Shown here: positions 1 through 7,196 of the stretch, piece by piece
Numbering within the stretch: position 1 is the stretch's first letter
Layout: every line of letters begins with the position of its first letter
The notes under the pieces: generated by a model
Database searches by the model: none
Told to the model about the DNA's origin: nothing
The model's input: the letters and a program-made list of their open reading frames with translations, nothing else
Assembly (NCBI RefSeq): GCF_004959855.1
Contig: NZ_SPNT01000005.1
Coordinates: forward strand, 310,001 to 374,000
Direction: 5' to 3'
Source: Nitratireductor sp. XY-223
GTDB taxonomy: Bacteria; Pseudomonadota; Alphaproteobacteria; Rhizobiales; Rhizobiaceae
DNA: 64,000 nt
Program-made: the position numbers and the translations under genes

Positions 1-25
1 GTTCACACCGCAGGGAACATGTGGA

Positions 26-868
26 TTGTGGGTGACTGCGCCGCACCTTATTCCCAGCAGAATTAGAAACAAATATGAGAGCGGGAAGATCTCACGCCGT
101 CAAGAATTAACACAATCAGCCAGGCTCTTCCGACCATCCTGGATTCTGCAGTGGTTTTCGACCGACCACGATCCGCTAAGAGGACTGGAAACTGATCCAA
201 AAATTGCTGGTTATGGAGCGGCGGAGAATTTACTTGGATTGGCCGGTTTTAGAGAAGGATCACCAGAACAACGGTTCATTAAAGCAGGATCCGCCCTTGC
301 ACTGGCGGTCGCTAGACAATCGAAAACGAATGAGCCGGCAATACATGATGTTATTTCCAAAAACCCAGAGATCCTTGTGATTGACTATGAATCATTCTAC
401 TCGAAAAAGAAGCTCCGCTTCACAGAAAATGTCAAGAACGAGGACGGAACGCTAACTCCGGAAATACGAACGATAGTACCAGATTTCGTATACGTTACAC
501 ACGACCAGAAAATTGTCTGTGTTGAAATCGAAGCGTATGGCAAGCGGCTATTTACAACGGGCGTGGAAACAAATTTTGCTGTGCCTTCCGCTGCAACCAA
601 TAGAGCCTCCTATCAGATCGAGAACTACAAAACCATCATTGACGGTTACGGCGGAAACGAAATCAGGGAGCAGTTAGGTTGTCCATCGGTCGCTCCGGCA
701 AGCTTTTTGTTGGTTGTGGGCAGCAAGGATCAAAAAGATTTTGATGAGCGGAGTTGGATGCATCGGCAGACACAACTGGCTAAAGCGGGAATTGAGTTAC
801 AAAGTTGGGACTATTATCTGGACAGGTTGAGCAGACTCGCAAAGGCATCCGCGTTCTCTGTCTTGTAG
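26..868 (+). CDS. Shedu-like (DUF4263-type) nuclease-fold protein, N-terminus uncertain
   Basis: The C-terminal half resembles the DUF4263/SduA family of PD-(D/E)XK-fold proteins found in Shedu anti-phage defence. It has a 'NPEIL' segment at residues 113-117, a PDF motif at 152-154, then VEIEAYGK (166-173) where the family usually has an E-x-K, and a helix with QIENY near 197-201. The metal-binding Asp and Glu are present, but the lysine expected two residues after the Glu is Glu, with a Lys four residues further on. The frame starts at TTG but stays open to the left edge, so the true start may lie outside the window. Base composition is clearly more AT-rich than the genes after 9.8 kb, which suggests transfer. 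The family call is from motif pattern only; a plain restriction-like or hypothetical protein is possible. Confidence 0.5.
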   Translation: MWVTAPHLIPSRIRNKYESGKISRRQELTQSARLFRPSWILQWFSTDHDPLRGLETDPKIAGYGAAENLLGLAGFREGSPEQRFIKAGSALALAVARQSKTNEPAIHDVISKNPEILVIDYESFYSKKKLRFTENVKNEDGTLTPEIRTIVPDFVYVTHDQKIVCVEIEAYGKRLFTTGVETNFAVPSAATNRASYQIENYKTIIDGYGGNEIREQLGCPSVAPASFLLVVGSKDQKDFDERSWMHRQTQLAKAGIELQSWDYYLDRLSRLAKASAFSVL

Positions 869-1192
869 AACGCGAGTTCAATCCATTCAGCTGCTTCGTC
901 TATTCGCTAGAGATTAATCACACCTTCCCAATTTCGCCGACCCCAATAAATCGCCACACAGCACCGCTTGCCAGCTCTGACGGCCGCGGCTACGTTGAAA
1001 CGGCCAAACGCGCGTCCTGCCCCATTTGAAACCCCTTTAATTTTGATTTGGGTTTGATCGGGCGACCCCGATTTTCGCGACTTTGGCGTCCACCCTTCAA
1101 ATCCTGCTCCATCGGACCTGTGTCCGACTGTTTTGACAGGTGCCCGCTGGCCCACATTGGCCATGACAACGCGGCTTGCTAAAAGCCAAGTC
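869..1192. other. intergenic stretch with no recognised gene
   Basis: This stretch lies between the Shedu-like gene and the left repeat of the copper island. Only short open frames of atypical composition occur, and none has a convincing ribosome site or recognisable motif. It is probably an insertion scar or degraded mobile DNA, but nothing specific supports a name. Confidence 0.4.
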
Positions 1193-1496
1193 CACTCTCA
1201 TTAAACGGTTGATAGCGCCAACCGGACGCTTAGTTTCACGCGGCGACTCTGACAAGAGTTGTGCAGTTGCTTTAAGATTCAATCATCCCGGGATACGTGA
1301 ACTCCATAACCATAGGGAGGGGATATGCAGGCACTGCAAGACCTTTTCGGCCTTATCGAATTTCTGACATGGGGATAGGCGCTGATCCCGCTCCTCGTGA
1401 TCTTCGGCGTCTTTATCACCGCCCTCACCAGTTTCGTGCAGTTCCAGTTCTTCAGGCGCATGTTCCGGGTTCTGTCGGGCGCCAACCAGACGGGCG
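1193..1496 (+). repeat. left copy of a 304-bp imperfect direct repeat (agcS 5' end)
   Basis: This segment matches 9678-9981 over its whole length with about 19 differences by eye (roughly 94% identity), including two single-base indels. It contains the upstream region, ribosome site and first codons of the AGCS symporter gene. Similarity starts and stops abruptly at both edges. The two copies bracket the copper island, so it was probably left by the recombination that brought the island in. The divergence argues against a simple target-site duplication. Confidence 0.9.
1325..1496 (+). pseudogene. truncated, stop-interrupted 5' fragment of the AGCS symporter gene
   Basis: The ATG and the following codons copy the intact symporter gene that begins at 9810. 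The 18th codon is TAG where the intact gene has TGG, so translation would give only 17 residues. Similarity ends about 57 codons in, where island DNA begins. The preceding GGGAGGGG ribosome site is preserved. Many differences from the intact copy are G-to-A or C-to-T, as expected of a decaying fragment. It cannot encode a transporter. Confidence 0.85.
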
Positions 1497-1528
1497 GTTC
1501 GTTCCCGATAACTCATGTGGTTTCCACC

Positions 1529-1559
1529 TTGACCTTCCCCTTGGTGGAAACGCTATCTC
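1529..1559 (+). promoter_or_regulatory. CueR-type copper-responsive promoter 1
   Basis: A -35 element TTGACC (1529-1534) is separated by 19 bp from TATCTC (1554-1559). The long spacer holds the MerR-family dyad ACCTTCC, 7 bp, then GGAAAC. This is the layout of known CueR-controlled copA promoters. It should drive the cytochrome c gene starting at 1666, leaving a leader of about 100 nt. Confidence 0.75.
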
Positions 1560-1665
1560 CCGTTGGAAAGCTGTCACAATGCCCCTGTTCAATGGCGTTG
1601 ATGCCAAACCGGAGCACATCTGGTGACACAGTCTGCGCCCGCACCATTTCTGCCTGAGTTCAAGG

Positions 1666-2079
1666 ATGTCTATTTTGTCCAATTTACCCAGATATGCCGT
1701 CGTCGGGATCCTCATTGTGGGTGGCGTTTTCACAATCAATAAGCTGATCGGCCGGAGCGATGGCCAGATGCCTGTGAACATAACGGTTCCCGAATTGTCT
1801 TCAGCCGCCGCAGCCGGCAAATCCCTGTTCGATGAAAATTGCGCAGCCTGCCATGGAAACAATGCCGCCGGCTCCCCGGATGGGCCGCCGCTGGTTCATA
1901 TTATCTACGAGCCAGGGCACCATTCCGATGCCTCGTTCTATCTGGCCGTCAGTCAGGGAGTGCGCCAGCACCACTGGACTTTCGGAAACATGCCGGCGCA
2001 ACCGCATGTGTCCGAGAAAGACGTGGCACTGATCATCGAGTATGTGCGGGAACTGCAGGCCGCCAACGGAATCCGATAA
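1666..2079 (+). CDS. membrane-anchored class I cytochrome c
   Basis: A 137-residue protein with one N-terminal membrane anchor (residues about 9-28) and a periplasmic class I cytochrome c domain. The haem site is CAACH at 59-63, and M109 in 'GNMP' is the likely distal ligand. A short His/Gly-rich loop (GHH near 84-86, QHH near 101-103) is unusual and might touch metal. It is first in a rightward copper-island transcript behind a CueR-type promoter, followed by a multi-pass membrane protein and a Met-rich peptide. The inferred role is electron transfer linked to the island's multicopper oxidase. The start ATG has a modest AAGG ribosome site. Confidence 0.85.
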   Translation: MSILSNLPRYAVVGILIVGGVFTINKLIGRSDGQMPVNITVPELSSAAAAGKSLFDENCAACHGNNAAGSPDGPPLVHIIYEPGHHSDASFYLAVSQGVRQHHWTFGNMPAQPHVSEKDVALIIEYVRELQAANGIR

Positions 2080-2130
2080 CGCTCACCTGAACCGAATTTC
2101 CGTGCCCGGTATCGTCACAAAGGTTTGATG

Positions 2131-2161
2131 TTGACCTTCCATCGTTGGAAGGTTGTAGGGC
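2131..2161 (+). promoter_or_regulatory. CueR-type promoter 2, probably giving a leaderless transcript
   Basis: TTGACC (2131-2136) is followed by a perfect dyad ACCTTCC/GGAAGGT whose arms are 6 bp apart, one less than at the other three sites. The -10 is poor (TAGGGC at 19-bp spacing or GTAGGG at 18). The ATG of the next gene is at 2168, so transcription would start at or next to the start codon. Confidence 0.7.
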
Positions 2162-2167
2162 TGACTC

Positions 2168-2629
2168 ATGAGAACCCTTATTAATATGCCGGAATTCGGT
2201 GTGGCAGTATTCTCGTTCCTGCTGCACTTTGTCTGGGAATACCTTCAGGCGCCGACCTATGCAGGCATGATCGAACTGAACCACTGGGACGGCATTAAGT
2301 TATGTACGTCCGCGACATTCGGGGATGTCGGGTTCGCTCTCACCGCCTTCTGGGCGACCAGCGCGGCAGCGCGAACCCGGTACTGGTTCGTCAAACCGGC
2401 CGCCTGGCAGATGCTGCTCTACATCGCAATCGGCATAGGACTGACCATGGGCTTTGAGTATTACTACACCAACATCAGTCTGCGCTGGACTTATTCGGAC
2501 CTGATGCCAAGGGTCCCGCCGTTCGGGACCGGATTAAGCCCGTTGTTGCAGTGGCTGATCATTCCACCGCTTGTCCTGTGGTTTACCGGCCGCCACATTG
2601 CCCCGGAACATCGGGATGGCCACACATGA
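2168..2629 (+). CDS. multi-pass membrane protein of unknown function in the copper island
   Basis: A 153-residue hydrophobic protein with about four predicted membrane segments (near residues 10-25, 45-65, 80-100 and 125-142). Loops are aromatic-rich, including 'HFVWEY' near 20-25 and 'RWTYSDLMPR' before the last helix. I do not recognise the family. It lies behind its own CueR-type promoter and overlaps the next gene by an ATGA, so it belongs to the copper response. A part in copper export or in anchoring the periplasmic cytochromes is possible, but nothing in the sequence proves it. There is no room for a leader or ribosome site between the predicted transcription start and the ATG. Confidence 0.65.
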   Translation: MRTLINMPEFGVAVFSFLLHFVWEYLQAPTYAGMIELNHWDGIKLCTSATFGDVGFALTAFWATSAAARTRYWFVKPAAWQMLLYIAIGIGLTMGFEYYYTNISLRWTYSDLMPRVPPFGTGLSPLLQWLIIPPLVLWFTGRHIAPEHRDGHT

Positions 2630-2748
2630 TGTCGGGTTCGGGAGACATGATGTTCGGCATGTGGTTCGGCTGGCTTGGTATGGTCGGACTGACGATCGTG
2701 TTAATCGTTCTTGTTTTTTGGCTGGTCAGATTTTTGATGAGGCAGTGA
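2626..2748 (+). CDS. 40-residue Met-rich single-pass membrane peptide
   Basis: Translation would start at the ATG overlapping the previous stop (ATGA at 2626-2629), so it is probably translationally coupled. The N-terminus is rich in methionine, glycine and aromatic residues (MMSGSGDMMFGMWFGWLGM). A strongly hydrophobic helix follows, ending in basic residues. Methionine clusters are a common Cu(I)-binding device in copper proteins, so this peptide may bind copper at the membrane or act as a small subunit of its neighbour. It is short, but position, coupling and composition all favour a real gene. Confidence 0.6.
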   Translation: MMSGSGDMMFGMWFGWLGMVGLTIVLIVLVFWLVRFLMRQ

Positions 2749-2778
2749 GACGGTCAGCGTTGGGCCCGGGCGATACGG

Positions 2779-3246
2779 TCAGTTTACGCGTTGGCGGTTC
2801 ATCTGGTCGTGGCGCTGACGAATATCCTGCGGCCATTGCGCCTTGATGTAGGACAGCACGGCAACAATCTCTTCATCGGACAGCACGTCCTCATAAATCG
2901 GCATGTCGGTCTCGTAATTCTCGAGACCGGCGAATTTCGCAGCGCCGAATTTGGTGAGCCCAAAGAGAACCTCGTCGGTGTGATGCCACGTGTGTCCGGT
3001 CGCATCATGCGGCGGCGCCGGCAGGCGGCCATTGGCGCCGGGCGTTTTCCAGTTCGGCTGGCCTTCGAGATTTGCGCCATGGCAGCTGGCACAGCTTTCC
3101 GCATAAATCTGCTTTCCCTGCGCAACGATCCGTTCATCGCCGGGTTTAAGCAGAAACACCGCCTGATCATCCGTCGACCAGGTGATGGCTGTATAAAGAA
3201 CAGCTGCAGCGGCCATGCAGATGGCTAGGAAAAAGACATATCGCAT
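2779..3246 (-). CDS. membrane-anchored or secreted cytochrome c
   Basis: A 155-residue mono-haem cytochrome c with an N-terminal hydrophobic segment (residues 3-23, possibly uncleaved) and the haem motif CASCH at 52-56. A later Met in 'ETDMPIYED' is the likely distal ligand. The middle carries a His pair (WHHTDEV). It is last in the leftward copper-island operon, 39 bp after the multicopper oxidase, and converges on the Met-rich peptide gene. The inferred role is to pass electrons between the oxidase or dihaem cytochrome and the respiratory chain. The family is secure from the haem motif; the partner is not known. Confidence 0.85.
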   Translation of the reverse strand: MRYVFFLAICMAAAAVLYTAITWSTDDQAVFLLKPGDERIVAQGKQIYAESCASCHGANLEGQPNWKTPGANGRLPAPPHDATGHTWHHTDEVLFGLTKFGAAKFAGLENYETDMPIYEDVLSDEEIVAVLSYIKAQWPQDIRQRHDQMNRQRVN

Positions 3247-3285
3247 TGCTTTCCTTCCTGGTCCGATGGTTGCCCGCCGTCACCC

Positions 3286-4689
3286 TCATACGACATCAAA
3301 CCATGTCGTCATGCCGGCAGCCGCGTGTTCAAGCATGTGACAGTGAAACAGCCACTTTCCTGGATTGTCGGCGACAAATGCGATCGTCGTGATCTGATTG
3401 GGGCCAACGAGAAATGTGTCACGCCAGGGGCTGTCTTCCTTCACGCTGCTGCCGCTGCGCTCGATGATCCTAAAATGGTGGCCATGAACGTGCATGGCGT
3501 GAACGAAGGCGGTTCGGTTCACGGTTTCGATAATCACGGTTTCACCGCGCGAGCAGCGGAAGGACGGCTCCGCAGCAAAATTCGCGATCCCGTTGAATGC
3601 CCAAACCTGACCAGTCTTGCTGAAGTCCGATCCCTTGAGTTTCCTACCCTGATAGACAGTCTCAACCACCGTGCCCATGGCGCCGCCCGTCATATCGAGC
3701 CGGAAACGCATGGCTCTGTTCAAATTCGGCTCCGGCAGGCTGTTGGGTTCAAGTCCCGCCGGTTCCGGTTTCAATTCGCCGCCTGCGACCGGTCGCAGGC
3801 TGGCAAAAGGAAACGGTCGATCTCCCGACATTTCTTCAATAAGGATCGGGTTCGTATTTTTGGGCACTATCAGGAAATCCACACGCTGTGCCGGACCAAT
3901 CAGCAAAGGCTCGTAGTTCAGGATTTCCGGTTGAGCAAGCGGCTGTCCGTCATAGGCGATCACCCTGGCGTCAAACCGGTTGGGATCGATCTCCAATATC
4001 CGCGCATTTGATACATTGATCAGACGAAGCCGGTAGGCTTCGCCCGCATTCAGTTTGAACTCTGGCTGACTCCTGCCGTTGACGGTCAGCCAGTTGCCCA
4101 ACCGGCCGCCATGGCTCCATTCCATAGGCGAACCCAGACTAGCGACATCCAGCACCCCGTTGCGATCCAGCAGCCAGTCGTCGGCCATCAGCGTCAGATC
4201 GTGCTCCCGGTCAAAGACCGGATCGTCCTCCTCAATAATCAGGGCGCCGTACAGCCCCCTTGCCACCTGGTTCCAGCTCCTGTTGTGCGCGTGATACCAG
4301 TAGGTTCCGGCGTCCGGTGCGACGAATTCGTAGACGAATTCCTCACCCGGCATGACGGCATCCTGCGTAAGTCCGGAAACGCCGTCCATGGCATTGTCGA
4401 TGCGAATGCCGTGCCAATGGATGGACGTCGGTTCCTCGAGGCCGTTCGTAAATCGAACACGCACGCGCTGGCCGCGCTTCACTCTGATTTCAGGGCCCGG
4501 AGCGCTTCCGTTATAGGTCCAAAGATCGGATGGCGGATAATCCGGCCGGTAAAGCCGCTGTTTCGACGATCCTGCTGTGATCTCCAGCACGTCCTCCGAT
4601 GCAGGCGAGGCATCCACCCTCAACGGGACTGTCGCGAAAACAGCCGTGGCCGCAGAGGAACCGAGAAAATCGCGTCGTGTCAGCTTCAT
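3286..4689 (-). CDS. Tat-exported multicopper oxidase
   Basis: A 467-residue periplasmic multicopper oxidase, the class that oxidises Cu(I) to the less harmful Cu(II) using O2. A twin-arginine signal (TRRDF, residues 4-8) comes first, then three cupredoxin domains. All copper-binding motifs are visible: HWHG and YHAH in domain 1, HVHGHHF and FHCHMLEH near the C-terminus. The final Cys-His-x3-His plus downstream Met fits a type 1 copper site. Its ATG overlaps the stop of the dihaem cytochrome gene (ATGA at 4686-4689), so the two are coupled. It lacks the long Met-rich loop of CueO. That role may be taken by the Met-rich cytochrome encoded two genes upstream. Confidence 0.9.
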   Translation of the reverse strand: MKLTRRDFLGSSAATAVFATVPLRVDASPASEDVLEITAGSSKQRLYRPDYPPSDLWTYNGSAPGPEIRVKRGQRVRVRFTNGLEEPTSIHWHGIRIDNAMDGVSGLTQDAVMPGEEFVYEFVAPDAGTYWYHAHNRSWNQVARGLYGALIIEEDDPVFDREHDLTLMADDWLLDRNGVLDVASLGSPMEWSHGGRLGNWLTVNGRSQPEFKLNAGEAYRLRLINVSNARILEIDPNRFDARVIAYDGQPLAQPEILNYEPLLIGPAQRVDFLIVPKNTNPILIEEMSGDRPFPFASLRPVAGGELKPEPAGLEPNSLPEPNLNRAMRFRLDMTGGAMGTVVETVYQGRKLKGSDFSKTGQVWAFNGIANFAAEPSFRCSRGETVIIETVNRTAFVHAMHVHGHHFRIIERSGSSVKEDSPWRDTFLVGPNQITTIAFVADNPGKWLFHCHMLEHAAAGMTTWFDVV

Positions 4690-5582
4690 TGTGCTTGATT
4701 CCGCTCGAGCAGGTAGGTGGCAATGGCGGTGAGGTCTTCATCGCTCAGAAAGGACGTGCCGTCCCGGACGACTTCTCCCATGGCGCCGCCAAACGCGTCG
4801 CCATCCGGCAGAATACCGGTTCTGAGAGCATATTTGAGATTGTTGACCGTCCATCCGTTCCGGGCAAGCTCGGCACTGGTAATGGGCGGCGCCTCGCCGC
4901 CATCCGGCAATCCGTCCGCTCCATGCAGTTCGAGTTCGGCCTGCCGTGCACCGGCAAAATTCCGAGGTGTATGGCAGGCACCGCAATGCGCCGGCCCCTC
5001 GACGATGAACTTGCCGCGGTTCCAGGCCTCACTCTTCCCTTCAACGGGCTCGAATGGATCGGTGTCGAGAAAAATGGCGCGCCATAGTTTCAAACCGGCA
5101 CGGAAATTGTATGGAAACGACATGTCCTGCGGCGCAGATGGCTGATCGATCGGGGGGACTGTTTGGAACGCCGCCCACAAGTCTGCGATATCCTGATCCG
5201 ACAGCTTGGAATAGAACGGATAGGGAAATGCCGGATAGTAGGGTTTACCCGACGGGCTGATGCCCTTGCGGACAGCGGTTGCGAATTCCCCAACCGTCCA
5301 GCTTCCGATTCCGTACTGTTTGTTCGTCGTCAGGTTAGGCGAATAGAACGTGCCGAAATCTGTTTTGAGCGCGAGACCGCCCGCAAGCGGCGCGCCACCC
5401 TGATCGGAATTCGTGTGACAGGCAATGCAACCGGACATGCGCGCGAGATATGCACCACGGGATGCGTTTCCATCCGGAAAATCCACGTTGTCTTTCTGAC
5501 CGAGCGGCCAAACCGTTAGGGTTGCCGCCCCGGCCCCTGCGAACGCCAGGGCCAGGACAAGCAAAGTCAAAATTCTCCGCAT
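4686..5582 (-). CDS. dihaem cytochrome c
   Basis: A 298-residue exported protein with a cleavable-looking signal (residues 1-20) and two cytochrome c domains. The haem motifs are CIACH at 52-56 and CGACH at 200-204. The layout resembles the dihaem cytochrome subunits of periplasmic dehydrogenases and oxidases. It sits 3 bp downstream of the Met-rich cytochrome gene and overlaps the multicopper oxidase by 4 bp, so all are made from one transcript. It probably shuttles electrons to or from the oxidase. A dehydrogenase partner is not present nearby. Confidence 0.88.
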   Translation of the reverse strand: MRRILTLLVLALAFAGAGAATLTVWPLGQKDNVDFPDGNASRGAYLARMSGCIACHTNSDQGGAPLAGGLALKTDFGTFYSPNLTTNKQYGIGSWTVGEFATAVRKGISPSGKPYYPAFPYPFYSKLSDQDIADLWAAFQTVPPIDQPSAPQDMSFPYNFRAGLKLWRAIFLDTDPFEPVEGKSEAWNRGKFIVEGPAHCGACHTPRNFAGARQAELELHGADGLPDGGEAPPITSAELARNGWTVNNLKYALRTGILPDGDAFGGAMGEVVRDGTSFLSDEDLTAIATYLLERNQAQ

Positions 5583-5585
5583 GGA

Positions 5586-6209
5586 CTATTTTTTCTCGAT
5601 ACGGAATTTCGTGTGGCAGGACGAGCACGTCTGGGCGAGCATATTGAACACACCGTCCGCCGGCATCCGGGCAAGCACGGCCGGATCGAGCATCATATCT
5701 CGTCCACCACCCATCATGTTGCCCGAGCCGCTCATCATCCCCGAGGCGCCGTCTCCCATCATGGAGCCGCCACCCATCATGTTTGCCCCGCCTTCGCCCA
5801 TCATGTGGCCCTCGGCATTTCCGCCGGCCATCATGGGACCGTTGTCGGCCGCCGCTTCAAGACCATCGGCGAGAACCCCCAACCGATCGGCCAGGGAAAC
5901 GAATTCGTCCCAGTTGGTCCATATCTCGGGTTTTGCAACCGACGGCTTTTGCAGGCTGCCTTCCGGAAACTGGCTGGTCATGGCTTCGCCGGCGTGGTTC
6001 TTTATCAAGGCGGCACCCTGTTTGACGACATCCGCGTCATAGGGCGTCTCGCCCATCATCATCTTGGAGATCGACTTCACCGCCTTGCTCATCACGCTCA
6101 TGGCGTCCATGCGTTCCTTCACGATGCCGGTCGCGCCGGTATGGGCATAGGCGGCCGCGGATATCGCTGTAACGACCGATGCGGCAATCAGGTAACTCTG
6201 TCTTTTCAT
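5586..6209 (-). CDS. cytochrome c'/c556-like protein with Met-rich insertion
   Basis: A 207-residue periplasmic protein with a signal peptide (1-22). Its first helix (GIVKERMDAM, 28-37) and C-terminal CSSCH haem motif (195-199) are typical of the four-helix cytochrome c'/c556 family. Between the last two helices, residues 126-173 form an insertion with seven Met-Met pairs separated by Gly, Asn and Ser. A haem protein with this Met-rich loop would be well placed to bind Cu(I) and take its electron. The start was set at 6209, where an AAGAGG ribosome site precedes the ATG and the signal peptide begins. A longer frame upstream adds only non-signal residues. Confidence 0.85.
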   Translation of the reverse strand: MKRQSYLIAASVVTAISAAAYAHTGATGIVKERMDAMSVMSKAVKSISKMMMGETPYDADVVKQGAALIKNHAGEAMTSQFPEGSLQKPSVAKPEIWTNWDEFVSLADRLGVLADGLEAAADNGPMMAGGNAEGHMMGEGGANMMGGGSMMGDGASGMMSGSGNMMGGGRDMMLDPAVLARMPADGVFNMLAQTCSSCHTKFRIEKK

Positions 6210-6271
6210 TTTCAAACCTCTTGAACTTCTTGCAAAGCAATTGCGCCATCCGCAATTGCACTTCGGTGTGT

Positions 6272-6646
6272 TCAAGAGACCGATCGTGGCGGCGGTGGAT
6301 CGCATCCGGACCGGATCAAGTGTCGAGTGATGTCATTTCCATTGGGACCATTTGTCATCGTCCGATGCCAATTGACCGCTCGCACGCCGCCTTGGGACAG
6401 CAAATCAGCACCGCAATGCACCACAGAAGTTGGTAATTGCAGATCAGGCCGGCCTGTATCGAGATGTGTGTGGGTGTCGTCTGTATGCTGTCCGTTTGCC
6501 GATCTCTCGTGCGTGTGAAAAGCCGCAGCCTCATCAAGATGCGACATCACTCCTCCGGCCACCAGCAAACCAGCCACCGCCAGTAAGGTCAGGCTGCGAC
6601 AGAGAACCGCCAGCCGGCTTCTTCCATTTATCATCCGCGATATCAT
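6272..6646 (-). CDS. small His-rich exported or membrane protein of the copper island
   Basis: About 124 residues: a basic N-terminus, one hydrophobic segment ending in Ala-rich residues (a signal peptide or anchor), then a hydrophilic His-rich tail with repeated H-x-H pairs and a single Cys in 'HCGADLL'. I do not recognise the family. His-rich small proteins of this kind are frequent in copper operons and may buffer the metal. It is first after CueR-type promoter 3 and precedes the cytochrome/oxidase genes. The start is uncertain: ATG 6646 gives a good signal peptide, ATG 6634 is also possible, and the frame can extend to a TTG at 6709. Confidence 0.55.
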   Translation of the reverse strand: MISRMINGRSRLAVLCRSLTLLAVAGLLVAGGVMSHLDEAAAFHTHERSANGQHTDDTHTHLDTGRPDLQLPTSVVHCGADLLSQGGVRAVNWHRTMTNGPNGNDITRHLIRSGCDPPPPRSVS

Positions 6647-6741
6647 TTTTTCTGCATCGCCGTTGTTTATGATTGCCCGGTGAATGTCCTGCCGCGTTGT
6701 TGCGATCAAGATAGGATTCCTGCCCTGACCCTTTCGTCATG

Positions 6742-6772
6742 ACTATAAAGCTTCCACCCAGTGGAAGCTCAA
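6742..6772 (-). promoter_or_regulatory. CueR-type copper-responsive promoter 3
   Basis: Read on the minus strand, TTGAGC (6772-6767) is followed after 19 bp by TATAGT (6747-6742). The spacer contains AGCTTCC, 7 bp, GGAAGCT, extended to near-perfect 9-bp arms. It lies just downstream of cueR and should drive the five-gene leftward operon from the His-rich protein to the cytochrome c gene ending at 2779. Confidence 0.75.
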
Positions 6773-6776
6773 GCCG

Positions 6777-7172
6777 TTATTGATCGTGCAACCCAGCCAG
6801 GTCATCGATAATGGGACAGTCGGGTTTGTCGTCGCCGTGGCATTTTTCGGCCAATGAAGACAAAGTCATCCGCAGGGACTGCAGTTCCGTGATCTTACGG
6901 TCGATTTCCCCGACTTTGTCGAGTGCCAGAGCCTTCACGTCGGAACTTGCCCGGTTCTTGTCCTGATAAAGCGACAGCAGCAATCTGCATTCTTCGATCG
7001 AAAACCCGAGACTGCGTGCCCTTTGCACAAATCTCAGCCGATGAATGTCCTTTTCCGAGTATTTGCGGTAGCCGTTGTCGCTGCGCTCGGGCGTCACCAG
7101 TTCAATGTCTTCATAGTAGCGAATGGTTTTTGCCGGCAGGTTCGACAGTTCGGCAGCTTGACCAATATTCAT
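6777..7172 (-). CDS. cueR: CueR, MerR-family Cu(I)-responsive activator
   Basis: A 131-residue MerR-family regulator. The N-terminal winged helix (TIRYYEDI, 16-23, and NGYRKYSE, 33-40) is followed by a dimerisation helix and a metal loop with C111 and C119 seven residues apart (CHGDDKPDC). This is the spacing of the Cu(I)/Ag(I)-sensing loop in CueR. It is encoded 24 bp downstream of the copper ATPase gene. The four dyads in this island are its likely operators, where it twists the over-long promoter spacer when copper is bound. A gold- or silver-responsive relative is the main alternative. Confidence 0.92.
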   Translation of the reverse strand: MNIGQAAELSNLPAKTIRYYEDIELVTPERSDNGYRKYSEKDIHRLRFVQRARSLGFSIEECRLLLSLYQDKNRASSDVKALALDKVGEIDRKITELQSLRMTLSSLAEKCHGDDKPDCPIIDDLAGLHDQ

Positions 7173-7196
7173 GTCGTTCTCCTGATGGTCATCCGT

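Noticed and set aside
1060-1130. tRNA-like 3' end (TTCAAATCC-type T-arm) that might mark an attachment site
   Set aside because: No acceptor or anticodon stem could be built and no second copy was found at the other island edge.
5700-5850. Repeated 'catcat'-rich DNA resembling a tandem repeat array
   Set aside because: The periodicity comes from codons for the Met-Met/Gly insertion in the cytochrome gene and is not a separate DNA repeat.
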